A stretch of DNA of 64,000 nucleotides from the NCBI RefSeq assembly GCF_003261635.1, contig NZ_QFXK01000034.1, forward strand, positions 186,001-250,000. The letters run 5' to 3'. The notes beneath the pieces are model-generated. The model worked only from the letters and a program-made list of their open reading frames with translations, was not told where the DNA came from and ran no database searches. Position numbers and translations under genes: made by a program. Origin of the DNA: Kribbella monticola. Lineage in GTDB: Bacteria; Actinomycetota; Actinomycetes; Propionibacteriales; Kribbellaceae. This document shows positions 10,214 through 17,874 of this stretch, piece after piece (position 1 is the stretch's first letter; the number at the start of each line of letters is the position of its first letter).

Positions 10214-11017
10214 ATGACGGAACCGGCGCAGTCGCCGCGGCCCGAACCGGACCGCACCACCGGAGTCGACGACCCTGGTGAAGGCGACGGCAAGGGCATC
10301 TACTGGGTGCTGAAGCACGTGATCGTCGGCCCGCCGGTGAAGCGGTTGTTCCGCCCGAAGGTCGAGGGCGCGGAGAACATCCCCGTCACCGGCCCCGCGA
10401 TCATCGCCAGCAACCACCTGTCGTACGCCGACTGGATCTTCATGCCGCTGGTACTGCGCCGCCGCGTCACCTTCGTCGCCAAGTCCGACTACTTCACCGG
10501 TGCCGGGATCAAGGGCACCTTCCAGCGCGGGTTCTTCAAGGGCACCGGCCAGGTGCCGATCGACCGGTCCGGCGGTTCGGCGTCCGAGGGCGCGATCCGG
10601 GCCGGGATGAAGGTGCTCGAGCGCGGCGACCTGTTCGGCATCTACCCCGAGGGCACCCGCTCGCACGACGGGAAGCTGTACAAGGGCCGGACCGGCGTCG
10701 CCCGGCTGGCGCTGGAGGCCAAGGTGCCGGTGATCCCGTGCGGCGTGATCGGGACCGACGTGGTCGCCCCGCCCGGCAAGATCGTCGCCTCGCTCGCCTC
10801 CCCGACGGTCAAGTTCGGCGAGCCGCTGGACTTCTCGCGGTACGACGGGATGGAAGGCGACCGGCTGATCCTGCGGGCCGTCACCGACGAGATCATGTAC
10901 CGGATCATGGAACTGTCCGGCCAGGAGTACGTCGACATGTACGCCACCAAGGCCAAGGCGCTGGAGGGCCGGGCGACCACCGGCGCCCCGAAGAAGGTCC
11001 GCAAGTCGGACACCTGA
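10214..11017 (+). CDS. 1-acylglycerol-3-phosphate acyltransferase family (PlsC-like)
   Basis: Membrane-associated acyltransferase of phospholipid synthesis, adding the second acyl chain to lysophosphatidate or a related acceptor. The catalytic H-x4-D motif is NHLSYAD (H68, D73) and the acceptor-phosphate motif is YPEGTRS. The length of 267 aa is normal. A GGAGAGGA ribosome-binding site precedes ATG 10214. pheA starts 18 nt after its stop, so they may be co-transcribed although unrelated in function. Confidence 0.92.
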   Translation: MTEPAQSPRPEPDRTTGVDDPGEGDGKGIYWVLKHVIVGPPVKRLFRPKVEGAENIPVTGPAIIASNHLSYADWIFMPLVLRRRVTFVAKSDYFTGAGIKGTFQRGFFKGTGQVPIDRSGGSASEGAIRAGMKVLERGDLFGIYPEGTRSHDGKLYKGRTGVARLALEAKVPVIPCGVIGTDVVAPPGKIVASLASPTVKFGEPLDFSRYDGMEGDRLILRAVTDEIMYRIMELSGQEYVDMYATKAKALEGRATTGAPKKVRKSDT

Positions 11018-11035
11018 TCCAGAGGGTGAGACAGC

Positions 11036-11935
11036 ATGGCGCTAGGCTGGGAAACCGTGGACGGACCGATCGCGTACCAGGGTGAGCCAGGGGCCAATTC
11101 GGCGATGGCGTGCACCGAGATGTTCCCCGAGCGGGAACAGTTGCCCTGCACAACGTTCGAGGACGCGCTGGAGGCGGTCAGCACCGGGCGGGCCGGGCTG
11201 GCGATGATCCCGGTCGACAACTCGATCGCCGGCCGGGTCGCCGACATCCATCACCTGCTGCCGGACTCCGGGCTGCACATCATCGGCGAGTTCTTCCTGC
11301 CGATCCACTTCCAGCTGATGGCGACGCCGGGGACGTCGATCGAGTCGATCCGGACCGTTCGCAGTCACGTGCACGCGCTCGGGCAGTGCCGCAAGATCAT
11401 CCGCGAGCACGGCTGGTCGACGGTCGTCGCCGATGACACGGCCGGCTCGGCGCGCGAAGTCTCCGAGCTGCAGGACCCGACGATCGCCGCCCTGTCGCCG
11501 CTCGCCGCCGCCGAGCTCTACGGACTGGACATCCTGGCTCGCGATGTCGAGGACGAGCACCACAACACGACCCGGTTCCTGGTGCTGTCCCGCGAACCGC
11601 ACGTGCCGCCGGTGGGTTCGGGGCCGACGATCACGAGCTTCGTCTACCGGGTCCGCAACGTGCCGGCCGCGCTGTACAAGGCGATGGGCGGCTTCGCGAC
11701 CAACGGCGTCAACATGACGAAACTGGAGAGCTACCAGCTCGGCGGCTCGTTCTTCGCCACCCAGTTCTACGCCGACGTCGAAGGCCACCCCGAGGACCCG
11801 AACGTCGCGCTCGCCCTGGAGGAGCTCGCTTTCTTCTCGGTCGAGGTCCGCCTCCTCGGCGTCTACCCGGCCCACCCCTTCCGCGAACAGATCGCCGAAC
11901 CGGCCGCCAACCGAGCCCTCCGCCCCCACCACTGA
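11036..11935 (+). CDS. pheA: prephenate dehydratase
   Basis: Converts prephenate to phenylpyruvate in phenylalanine synthesis. The catalytic domain opens IAYQGEPGANSAMA and contains HHNTTRFLVLS with the conserved TRF; the C-terminal ACT domain (ITSFVYRVRNVPAALYKAMG) should bind phenylalanine for feedback control. The start is ambiguous: ATG 11036 has a good ribosome-binding site (GAGGGTGAG), but in-frame GTG 11057 lies 8 nt after a TAGGCT box, fits a leaderless start, and better matches family N-termini. Confidence 0.95.
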   Translation: MALGWETVDGPIAYQGEPGANSAMACTEMFPEREQLPCTTFEDALEAVSTGRAGLAMIPVDNSIAGRVADIHHLLPDSGLHIIGEFFLPIHFQLMATPGTSIESIRTVRSHVHALGQCRKIIREHGWSTVVADDTAGSAREVSELQDPTIAALSPLAAAELYGLDILARDVEDEHHNTTRFLVLSREPHVPPVGSGPTITSFVYRVRNVPAALYKAMGGFATNGVNMTKLESYQLGGSFFATQFYADVEGHPEDPNVALALEELAFFSVEVRLLGVYPAHPFREQIAEPAANRALRPHH

Positions 11936-11972
11936 CACTCGGTTGCCAGAGCCGCTTGCGTACGGTCGTGGG

Positions 11973-12956
11973 ATGGAGATCGTCAGCGTCGGTGAGCAGG
12001 GGTTGTTCCGGGCCACGTACGCGGTGATCCAGGCCGCGTCCCGGCGGGAGTTCCCCTCGGCGATCCCGGCGGACGAGGCGTGGAAGCTGGTGGAGTCGCC
12101 GCCCGCGGAGTACAGGTTCAGTTGTCTTGCGGCTGTCGAAGACGCCGAGGTTGTCGGCGGCGCGTGGCTGACGTGGTCGCTGGCCGAGAACCGGCAACTG
12201 CTCGTCGCCGAACTCGGCGTCGAGGCCGGACATCGTAGGCAGGGCACTGGGTCGGCGCTGCTGGACGCAGCGAAGGCCGCGGGTCTCGCCGATGGCCGAA
12301 ACGCCTTGCTGTGCGAGATATTCAGCCCGTACGGCGAGGGCCCGGGCGCCGGCCCCGCCTTCGCCGAAGCGCGCGGATTCACTCAGCAGTACGCCGCATT
12401 GCACCAGGTGCTCGACTTTCCAGTGGCCGGCCTGGCCGAGATGGCCGCCGAGGTCGCTCAACACCACCGCGACTACTCCCTCGCCACCTGGCCGAACGGA
12501 TGCCCGGACGAGTACGTCGAGCAGTACTGCGGATTGCTCAGCCTCATCGACGACGAGGTCCCCCTCGACGACCTGGAGATCGAGGCGAAGCGCTGGACGC
12601 CCGAACGCCTCCGCTCGGTCGAAGCGCGTCGGCGTACGGCCGGTCACCTCACCAGTACGACGGTCGCCATCGCGCCGGACGGAACTCTCGCCGGCTACAC
12701 CGAACTGACCGGCAAGCCCCAGCAGCCCGACCGCCTCGATCAGCACGACACCCTGGTCCGCCCCGAACATCGCGGGCAACGTCTCGGTCTGGCACTCAAG
12801 ATCGCCAACCTGCAGGCTTTGCAGGCGCGCATCGCCGGACCCGCCACGATCCACACCACGAACGCGATCGCCAACACCCCGATGATCGCGGTCAACACCC
12901 AACTGGGCTTCCGCCCGGTCGAACACCAGCAAGTCTGGGTCGCCACTCTCGACTGA
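11973..12956 (+). CDS. tandem GNAT-domain N-acetyltransferase
   Basis: A 327-aa protein with two GNAT folds. The first has the acetyl-CoA loop signature AELGVEAGHRRQGTGSALLDAA; the second has TLVRPEHRGQRLGLALKIANL followed by NTQLGFRPVEHQQVWVA. The acceptor substrate is unknown; two-domain GNATs include mycothiol synthase, but I see nothing specific to it. ATG 11973 follows a TACGGT box by 6 nt, suggesting leaderless translation; an upstream in-frame ATG at 11943 is less likely. A truncated copy of the second domain follows at once. Confidence 0.85.
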   Translation: MEIVSVGEQGLFRATYAVIQAASRREFPSAIPADEAWKLVESPPAEYRFSCLAAVEDAEVVGGAWLTWSLAENRQLLVAELGVEAGHRRQGTGSALLDAAKAAGLADGRNALLCEIFSPYGEGPGAGPAFAEARGFTQQYAALHQVLDFPVAGLAEMAAEVAQHHRDYSLATWPNGCPDEYVEQYCGLLSLIDDEVPLDDLEIEAKRWTPERLRSVEARRRTAGHLTSTTVAIAPDGTLAGYTELTGKPQQPDRLDQHDTLVRPEHRGQRLGLALKIANLQALQARIAGPATIHTTNAIANTPMIAVNTQLGFRPVEHQQVWVATLD

Positions 12957-12980
12957 CCCGAAGGTAGGGGCTTCTCGTGA

Positions 12981-13319
12981 TACGCCGCATGGCGAACTGG
13001 AGCAAGAGGGCGGTTCTGTCACACCACGGTGGCGGTGGACGGAAACGGCCGGCTGGCGGCGTACACGCAGATGGGTGGCGCGGGCGACGAGCCCGGCCGG
13101 CTCTACCAATGGGACACCTTCGTCTGGCCGGAGCATCGCGGTAAGGGGCTCGGCATGGCGGTGAAGGTTCCGAACCTGCGTTCGTTGCAGGCCGGCCTCG
13201 ACCGTCCCGCCGTGCTGCACACCTGGAACGCGCCGGAGAACGGCCCAATGATCCGCGTGAACGAACAGCTCGGCTTTCGTGCCGTCGATCGGCGCAGCAG
13301 CTGGGAACGGGCCTGCTAG
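12981..13319 (+). pseudogene. truncated copy of the C-terminal GNAT domain
   Basis: The frame ending at 13319 reads HTTVAVDGNGRLAAYTQMGG, then WDTFVWPEHRGKGLGMAVK and NEQLGFRAVDRRSSW. It parallels the second GNAT domain of the upstream gene (STTVAIAPDGTLAGYTELTG, TLVRPEHRGQRLGLALKIAN, NTQLGFRPVEHQQVW). Similarity starts before the first possible start codon (GTG 13029) and the N-terminal domain is missing. It looks like the remains of a tandem duplication or related gene. The TAG stop shares CTAG with the stop of the convergent gene. Confidence 0.75.
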
Positions 13320-13867
13320 CGGAGGAACTTCCAAGACGGGTAGGCCGCGCTCAGTACGTCGTGATGGCCGGACCAGTCGGTGGGGTCTCGGCGTACGGGG
13401 TCGAGGGTGTCCGGGTGGCCGCCGACGATGCGGTAGCCCCAGCTGAAGGCGGCGATCGGTTCGAGGGCGCGGGTGTGGATGACGTCGGGGGCGATCACCA
13501 GGAAGGTGTCGGCGTGCCACTCGCCGTCGGGGTGCCCTGGGTTGGCCGGGGCGTCGAAGAACGTGGGCAGGTAGCCGTAGGCGTAGAGCGGTCCGGCTTC
13601 GGCGAGGAACGGGAGTACGTCGACGGACACGTCGCCGTCGAAGCTCCTGGTGATCACCTGCACCCAGCCCATGATCGCGTTGAGTCCCTGCCCGTAGTAC
13701 CGCAGCGTCGCCAGGCAGATCGGGAACCCACGGAACGCTTCCGCGTCGAGCCCCGGTACGACGAGCCGGTGCCCGGACGCCCACGGGTCGTCGTTGGGCT
13801 GCACCCGGACGTTGATCAGCCCGCGCTCGCCCCTGACCTCGAACGGCACTGAGACCTCACGTCGCAT
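13316..13867 (-). CDS. conserved hypothetical protein
   Basis: 183 aa from ATG 13867 (MRREVSVPFEVRGERGLINV). I do not recognise the family. The sequence looks real: balanced composition, no low complexity, a hydrophobic block FRGFPICLATLRYYGQGLNA and a His/Asp-rich stretch HADTFLVIAPDVIHTRALEP. No signal peptide or membrane segment. Its stop overlaps that of the convergent GNAT remnant at CTAG 13316-13319. Confidence 0.6.
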   Translation of the reverse strand: MRREVSVPFEVRGERGLINVRVQPNDDPWASGHRLVVPGLDAEAFRGFPICLATLRYYGQGLNAIMGWVQVITRSFDGDVSVDVLPFLAEAGPLYAYGYLPTFFDAPANPGHPDGEWHADTFLVIAPDVIHTRALEPIAAFSWGYRIVGGHPDTLDPVRRDPTDWSGHHDVLSAAYPSWKFLR

Positions 13868-13997
13868 CGGTCGCCCTCCCCTCGCACTTCGCAGCAATTC
13901 TCCTCGCCCGGCCCAACTAGTTGCCTGAGGCCCCGAATCCGGAGCGGCGCACCTGGTCGGCCGACGAAGGCCCCCGAGGAGTAATAGGCTAGCGGGG

Positions 13998-15332
13998 GTG
14001 ACTCACCTGGACTGGAGTGGTTGTTCGAATGCCCGGGATGTCGGGGGGCTGCCGACGCGGTACGGCGGGCGGACGCGGGCCGGGGCGGTGATCCGGACCG
14101 ACTCGCTGCACCTGCTCGACGATGCGGGACGGGCCGCCGTCGCCGACCTCGGACCCGGGCTCGTGCTCGATCTCCGGTCGGATTGGGAGCTCTCCGAGCC
14201 TCACCCGCTCGCGGGCGATCCGGCGTACCGGCACATCCCCTGGATCGATCCGGTCCGCGACCAGGAGTTCGTGCCGACGCCCGACCTCGCCGAGGTGTAT
14301 CGCGGCAGCCTCGGGCGGAACCGCGCACAGATCGTGCAGGTACTGCGTGCCGTCGCCGAGGCGCCGGTCGGCCTGCCGGTCGTGGTGCACTGCCAGGCCG
14401 GCAAGGACCGGACCGGCCTGCTGATCGCGTTGCTGCTCGAGCTGGCCGGGGTGCCGCGCGACGTGATCGCGGCCGACTATGCGGTGAGCGAGATCCGGCT
14501 CGGTCTGCAGGACGGCGACCCGTTCCGGCGGACGATGCCCGAGACGATCCTGGACTCGCTGGCGCACGTGGATTCGCAGTACGGCGGGATTCGCGCGTAC
14601 CTCGGTTGGCTGGGGCTGACGGCGGGCGAGATTCATCGGCTGGTGGCCCGGCTCGTGCACGTGCTGATCGAGGCGGTGGTGTTCGACTTCGACGGGTTGC
14701 TGATGGACACCGAGACGACGCTGGTGGCGAGCTGGCAGGCGGAGTGGCGGCATCACGGGCTCGAACTGGATCTGGACGACGGGTTCTGGCCGGGTCATGG
14801 CGGTGACACCTTCGAGTCACACCTCAGTCAGCTGGCCGAGGCGGTCGGGCCGTCGTTCGATCGGGACGAGAGCGTGGCGCGGCGTACGGCGTACCGCGAG
14901 GATCTGCATCGCGAGCTGGACTTCCTGCCGGGGATCCGCGACTGGATCGCCGAGGCGCGCTCAGGCGGCTTGAAGGTCGCGATCGCCAGCAGCTCGGACC
15001 GCGACTGGGTGGCCGGCCATCTCACCCGGGTCGGCGCCCTCGACCTGTTCGACCTCGTCGTGACCGGCGACGAGGTGTCGCGGCACAAGCCGGATCCGGA
15101 GATCTACCAACTGGCGCTGAAGCGGCTCGGGCTGAAGGGCGAGCAGGCGGTCGCCGTCGAGGACACCGCCCACGGCACGGCCGCAGCCGCAGCCGCGGGG
15201 ATGTGGACGGTCGCCATTCCCAACCCGTTCGTCGCTGCCGAGGCTGTGAGGCATGCCGACCTGGTGCTGGGCAGCGCAGCGGACCTGCCCCTCAGCGAGG
15301 TCGTCCTGACGGTCTCGTCGACCAAGGGCTGA
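13998..15332 (+). CDS. tyrosine phosphatase-HAD hydrolase in-frame fusion
   Basis: A 444-aa open frame with two phosphatase domains. Residues 1-220 are a Y_phosphatase3-type protein tyrosine/serine phosphatase with the P-loop HCQAGKDRTG (Cys132). Residues 222-444 are a HAD-IA hydrolase (phosphoglycolate phosphatase/beta-phosphoglucomutase-like) with VFDFDGLLMDTE (Asp230, Asp232), IASSSD and RHKPDPE. No stop separates them, but GTG codons at 14655 and 14661 could also start a separate HAD protein. GTG 13998 follows a TAGGCT box by 7 nt (leaderless type). Substrates unknown. Confidence 0.85.
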   Translation: MTHLDWSGCSNARDVGGLPTRYGGRTRAGAVIRTDSLHLLDDAGRAAVADLGPGLVLDLRSDWELSEPHPLAGDPAYRHIPWIDPVRDQEFVPTPDLAEVYRGSLGRNRAQIVQVLRAVAEAPVGLPVVVHCQAGKDRTGLLIALLLELAGVPRDVIAADYAVSEIRLGLQDGDPFRRTMPETILDSLAHVDSQYGGIRAYLGWLGLTAGEIHRLVARLVHVLIEAVVFDFDGLLMDTETTLVASWQAEWRHHGLELDLDDGFWPGHGGDTFESHLSQLAEAVGPSFDRDESVARRTAYREDLHRELDFLPGIRDWIAEARSGGLKVAIASSSDRDWVAGHLTRVGALDLFDLVVTGDEVSRHKPDPEIYQLALKRLGLKGEQAVAVEDTAHGTAAAAAAGMWTVAIPNPFVAAEAVRHADLVLGSAADLPLSEVVLTVSSTKG

Positions 15333-15411
15333 TAACAGAATCCACCGATGGTCGGCGAGGTGAGCCGTCGGTCGGACGCGATGGTGAAGATCGCTCGGCA
15401 GACTCCCTGGC

Positions 15412-17874
15412 ATGCCTCCATCACTCAGTCGCCGTGGCTTCGTCGCGTCCTCCCTCGCCATCGTCGCGTCGGCCCGCGCTGTCGTCCCGACGGCCGGCTC
15501 TGTCATCCCGACGGCCGGCTCTGTCGCGTCGGCCGGCGGCGCCAAGGCCGGCGCCGGGGCCGAGACCGAGGCCGAGGTCGAGGTCGAGGTCGCCCAGGCT
15601 GCGCAGTCGTCCGGACCGCTCCCCCGCGGCGTCGACCTCGGGCGGATCAGGCAGCTGCTGAGCCGGATGTCGCCGGCCGACAAGATCGCCCAGCTGAACA
15701 TCCCGGTGGTACTGCCGCAGTTCCTGCACGGTGACGACTCGACCGACCCGACCGGGACACCGGAGAACCAGGAGAAGTACGTCCGGGGCGGCGTGGAGGT
15801 CGGTGACCTCAAACTCGGTCCGGGCGGCGGCTTCTTCGGCCTAGTGAACGAATCGCTGTTCGGATCCTTCCCGCTGCCCGATGCGAAGACCCCACGCGAA
15901 CAGGCACTCCGGCACAACGCGCTGCAGAAGATTGCCCTCGGCACCGAACTCGGCATCCCCTTGCTGCAGCTCAGCGAGGGTACGCACGGCTCGGTCGGCC
16001 CCGGCTCGACCGTCTTCCCCGAAGGACTCGGCCTCGGCGCGACCTGGAACCCTGCGCTGATCGGGCAGGTCTTCGCCGTGGTCGCCACCGAGGCCCGCGC
16101 GGTAGGCATCCACGCCGTCAGCACGGTGATGGCCGAACTCACCCGCGATCCCCGCTACGGCCGGGCGATCTGGTCGTTCAGCGAGGATCCCTGGCTCACC
16201 AGCCAGTACGTCGCGTCGCTGGTTCCCGCGTTGCAGGGCGACGACCTGCGCGCGGACGACGCAGTGATCGCCTCCCTGTGCACGTTCCCGCTCGAGTCGC
16301 CGAACGTCGGCGGGCTGGAAGGGTCAGCCATCGAACTCGGCGAGCGGGAACTCCGCTCCGTCCATCTGCCGCCGTGGCGCGCCGGTTTCGCAGCCGGTGC
16401 GCTGATGACAGAGGCGAGCGAGCAGGTGATCGACGGGATCGCGGTGCACGGCTCCCCGGAGTACCTGACCGGGCTTCTCCGCGAGGAACTCGGGTTCGCC
16501 GGCGCGGTGATCGGGATCGGGTTCGACGGGCTGACCCGCGACCGCGTGGCCGCCGACGACGTCGAGGCTGGCGCGCTGGCCCTAAAGGCCGGGCTGGACA
16601 TCAACGTCGGCTGGCGCGACGCCTATCTGCACTCGCTGAAGATCGCGATCGAACGCGGCCTGGTGTCCGAGCGCTTCCTCGACCGAGCGGTGACGCGGGT
16701 GCTCGCCCTCAAACAGGCCCTCGGGCTCTTCGACAATCCGTATGTCGACGCCGAGCGGGCGCAGCGAATCGTCAACCAGCCGTCGCATCGGGCAATCGCC
16801 GCCCGGGTGGCGCGCGAGTCGATGGTCCTGCTCCGGAACGAGGGCGGCCTGCTGCCGATCAAGCCCGGCGTACGGCGGATCGCCGTGATCGGCCCGAACG
16901 CGGACGATGCCCAAAACCTGCTCGGGGACTACGCGGCTGCTCCGCAGTTGCACGACGTACCGTCGATCCTGGCCGGAGTCAGGGCCGTCGCGGGCTCGCG
17001 CTCGATCAGCTACGCGAAGGGCTGCGAGGTGACTGGGGACGATCGGTCCGGGTTCGCCGCGGCTGTCAAAGCGGCGAAGCAGTCCGAGCTGGCCATCGTC
17101 GTGCTGGGCGAGCAGACCAAAGGCGGCTATCTCGGTCCACGCACCAACGGCGAACTCGCCGACGTCTCCAGTCTCGACCTGTCCGGGGTGCAGCAGGAAC
17201 TGCTCGAAGCAGTGTCTGCGAGTGGAACCCCCGTCGTGCTTGTCCTGGTGAACGGGCGGGCGCTGTCGGTGCGCTGGGCGGCCGAACACGTCCCGGCGAT
17301 CCTCGAGGCCTGGCTTCCTGGTGAGCAAGGCGGTCGGGCCGTCGCCGACGTCCTGTTCGGGGTAGCCGAGCCGGGTGGCCGGTTGCCGGTGACGTTCCCG
17401 CGCAGCGTCGGCCAGTTGCCGATGTACTACAACCAGAAAGGCTCGCGGTTCCACTCGGACGGCTATCTGGATCTGCCCGGGTCACCGCTGTATCCCTTCG
17501 GATTCGGGCTCAGCTACACGACCTTCTCCTGGGGCAAGCCGCGGTTGACCGCCGCACGCATCGGCCGGTCGGGGCAGACCGAAGTACAGGTCGAGGTCAC
17601 CAACGTCGGAAAGCGTTCAGGTACTGAGGTCGTGCAGTTGTACGTGACCGATGTGACGGCATCCGTGGCGTTGCCAGAGATCCAGCTGAAGGGCGCGCAG
17701 AAGGTCACGCTGAAGCCAGGAGCCAAGGCCACCGTGCGCCTCGTAGTACGGGCTGAAGACCTTGCCCTGGTGAACGCTGCCGGTTCGCTGGTTGTCGAGC
17801 CGGGCCACTTCGAGCTGCACGTCGGAACGTCGTCCACGTCGTTTGCCGCGACGCTGCGGCTGACGGTTCGCTAG
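15412..17874 (+). CDS. secreted glycoside hydrolase family 3-like protein, catalytic residues apparently lost
   Basis: 820 aa with a Tat-type signal (SRRGFVASSLAIVASA, residues 6-21), a low-complexity linker (PTAGSV twice, then Glu/Val-rich), a GH3 barrel (SEGTHG at 188-193, RDPRYGRAIWSFSEDPW), a GH3 C-terminal domain (SMVLLRNEGGLLPI) and a fibronectin-III-like end. Three conserved sites look replaced. The substrate-binding Lys-His is Cys290-Thr291 (IASLCTFPL). The SFN-type segment is TEASEQVIDG. The nucleophile SDW/SDY position reads IGIG (367-370). It may bind sugars without cleaving them. Its stop overlaps the convergent radical-SAM gene by CTAG. Confidence 0.85.
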   Translation: MPPSLSRRGFVASSLAIVASARAVVPTAGSVIPTAGSVASAGGAKAGAGAETEAEVEVEVAQAAQSSGPLPRGVDLGRIRQLLSRMSPADKIAQLNIPVVLPQFLHGDDSTDPTGTPENQEKYVRGGVEVGDLKLGPGGGFFGLVNESLFGSFPLPDAKTPREQALRHNALQKIALGTELGIPLLQLSEGTHGSVGPGSTVFPEGLGLGATWNPALIGQVFAVVATEARAVGIHAVSTVMAELTRDPRYGRAIWSFSEDPWLTSQYVASLVPALQGDDLRADDAVIASLCTFPLESPNVGGLEGSAIELGERELRSVHLPPWRAGFAAGALMTEASEQVIDGIAVHGSPEYLTGLLREELGFAGAVIGIGFDGLTRDRVAADDVEAGALALKAGLDINVGWRDAYLHSLKIAIERGLVSERFLDRAVTRVLALKQALGLFDNPYVDAERAQRIVNQPSHRAIAARVARESMVLLRNEGGLLPIKPGVRRIAVIGPNADDAQNLLGDYAAAPQLHDVPSILAGVRAVAGSRSISYAKGCEVTGDDRSGFAAAVKAAKQSELAIVVLGEQTKGGYLGPRTNGELADVSSLDLSGVQQELLEAVSASGTPVVLVLVNGRALSVRWAAEHVPAILEAWLPGEQGGRAVADVLFGVAEPGGRLPVTFPRSVGQLPMYYNQKGSRFHSDGYLDLPGSPLYPFGFGLSYTTFSWGKPRLTAARIGRSGQTEVQVEVTNVGKRSGTEVVQLYVTDVTASVALPEIQLKGAQKVTLKPGAKATVRLVVRAEDLALVNAAGSLVVEPGHFELHVGTSSTSFAATLRLTVR

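Noticed and set aside
11709-13784. 691-codon minus-strand open frame across pheA, GNAT and the GNAT remnant
   Set aside because: It crosses several real genes in the opposite direction and has no family features.
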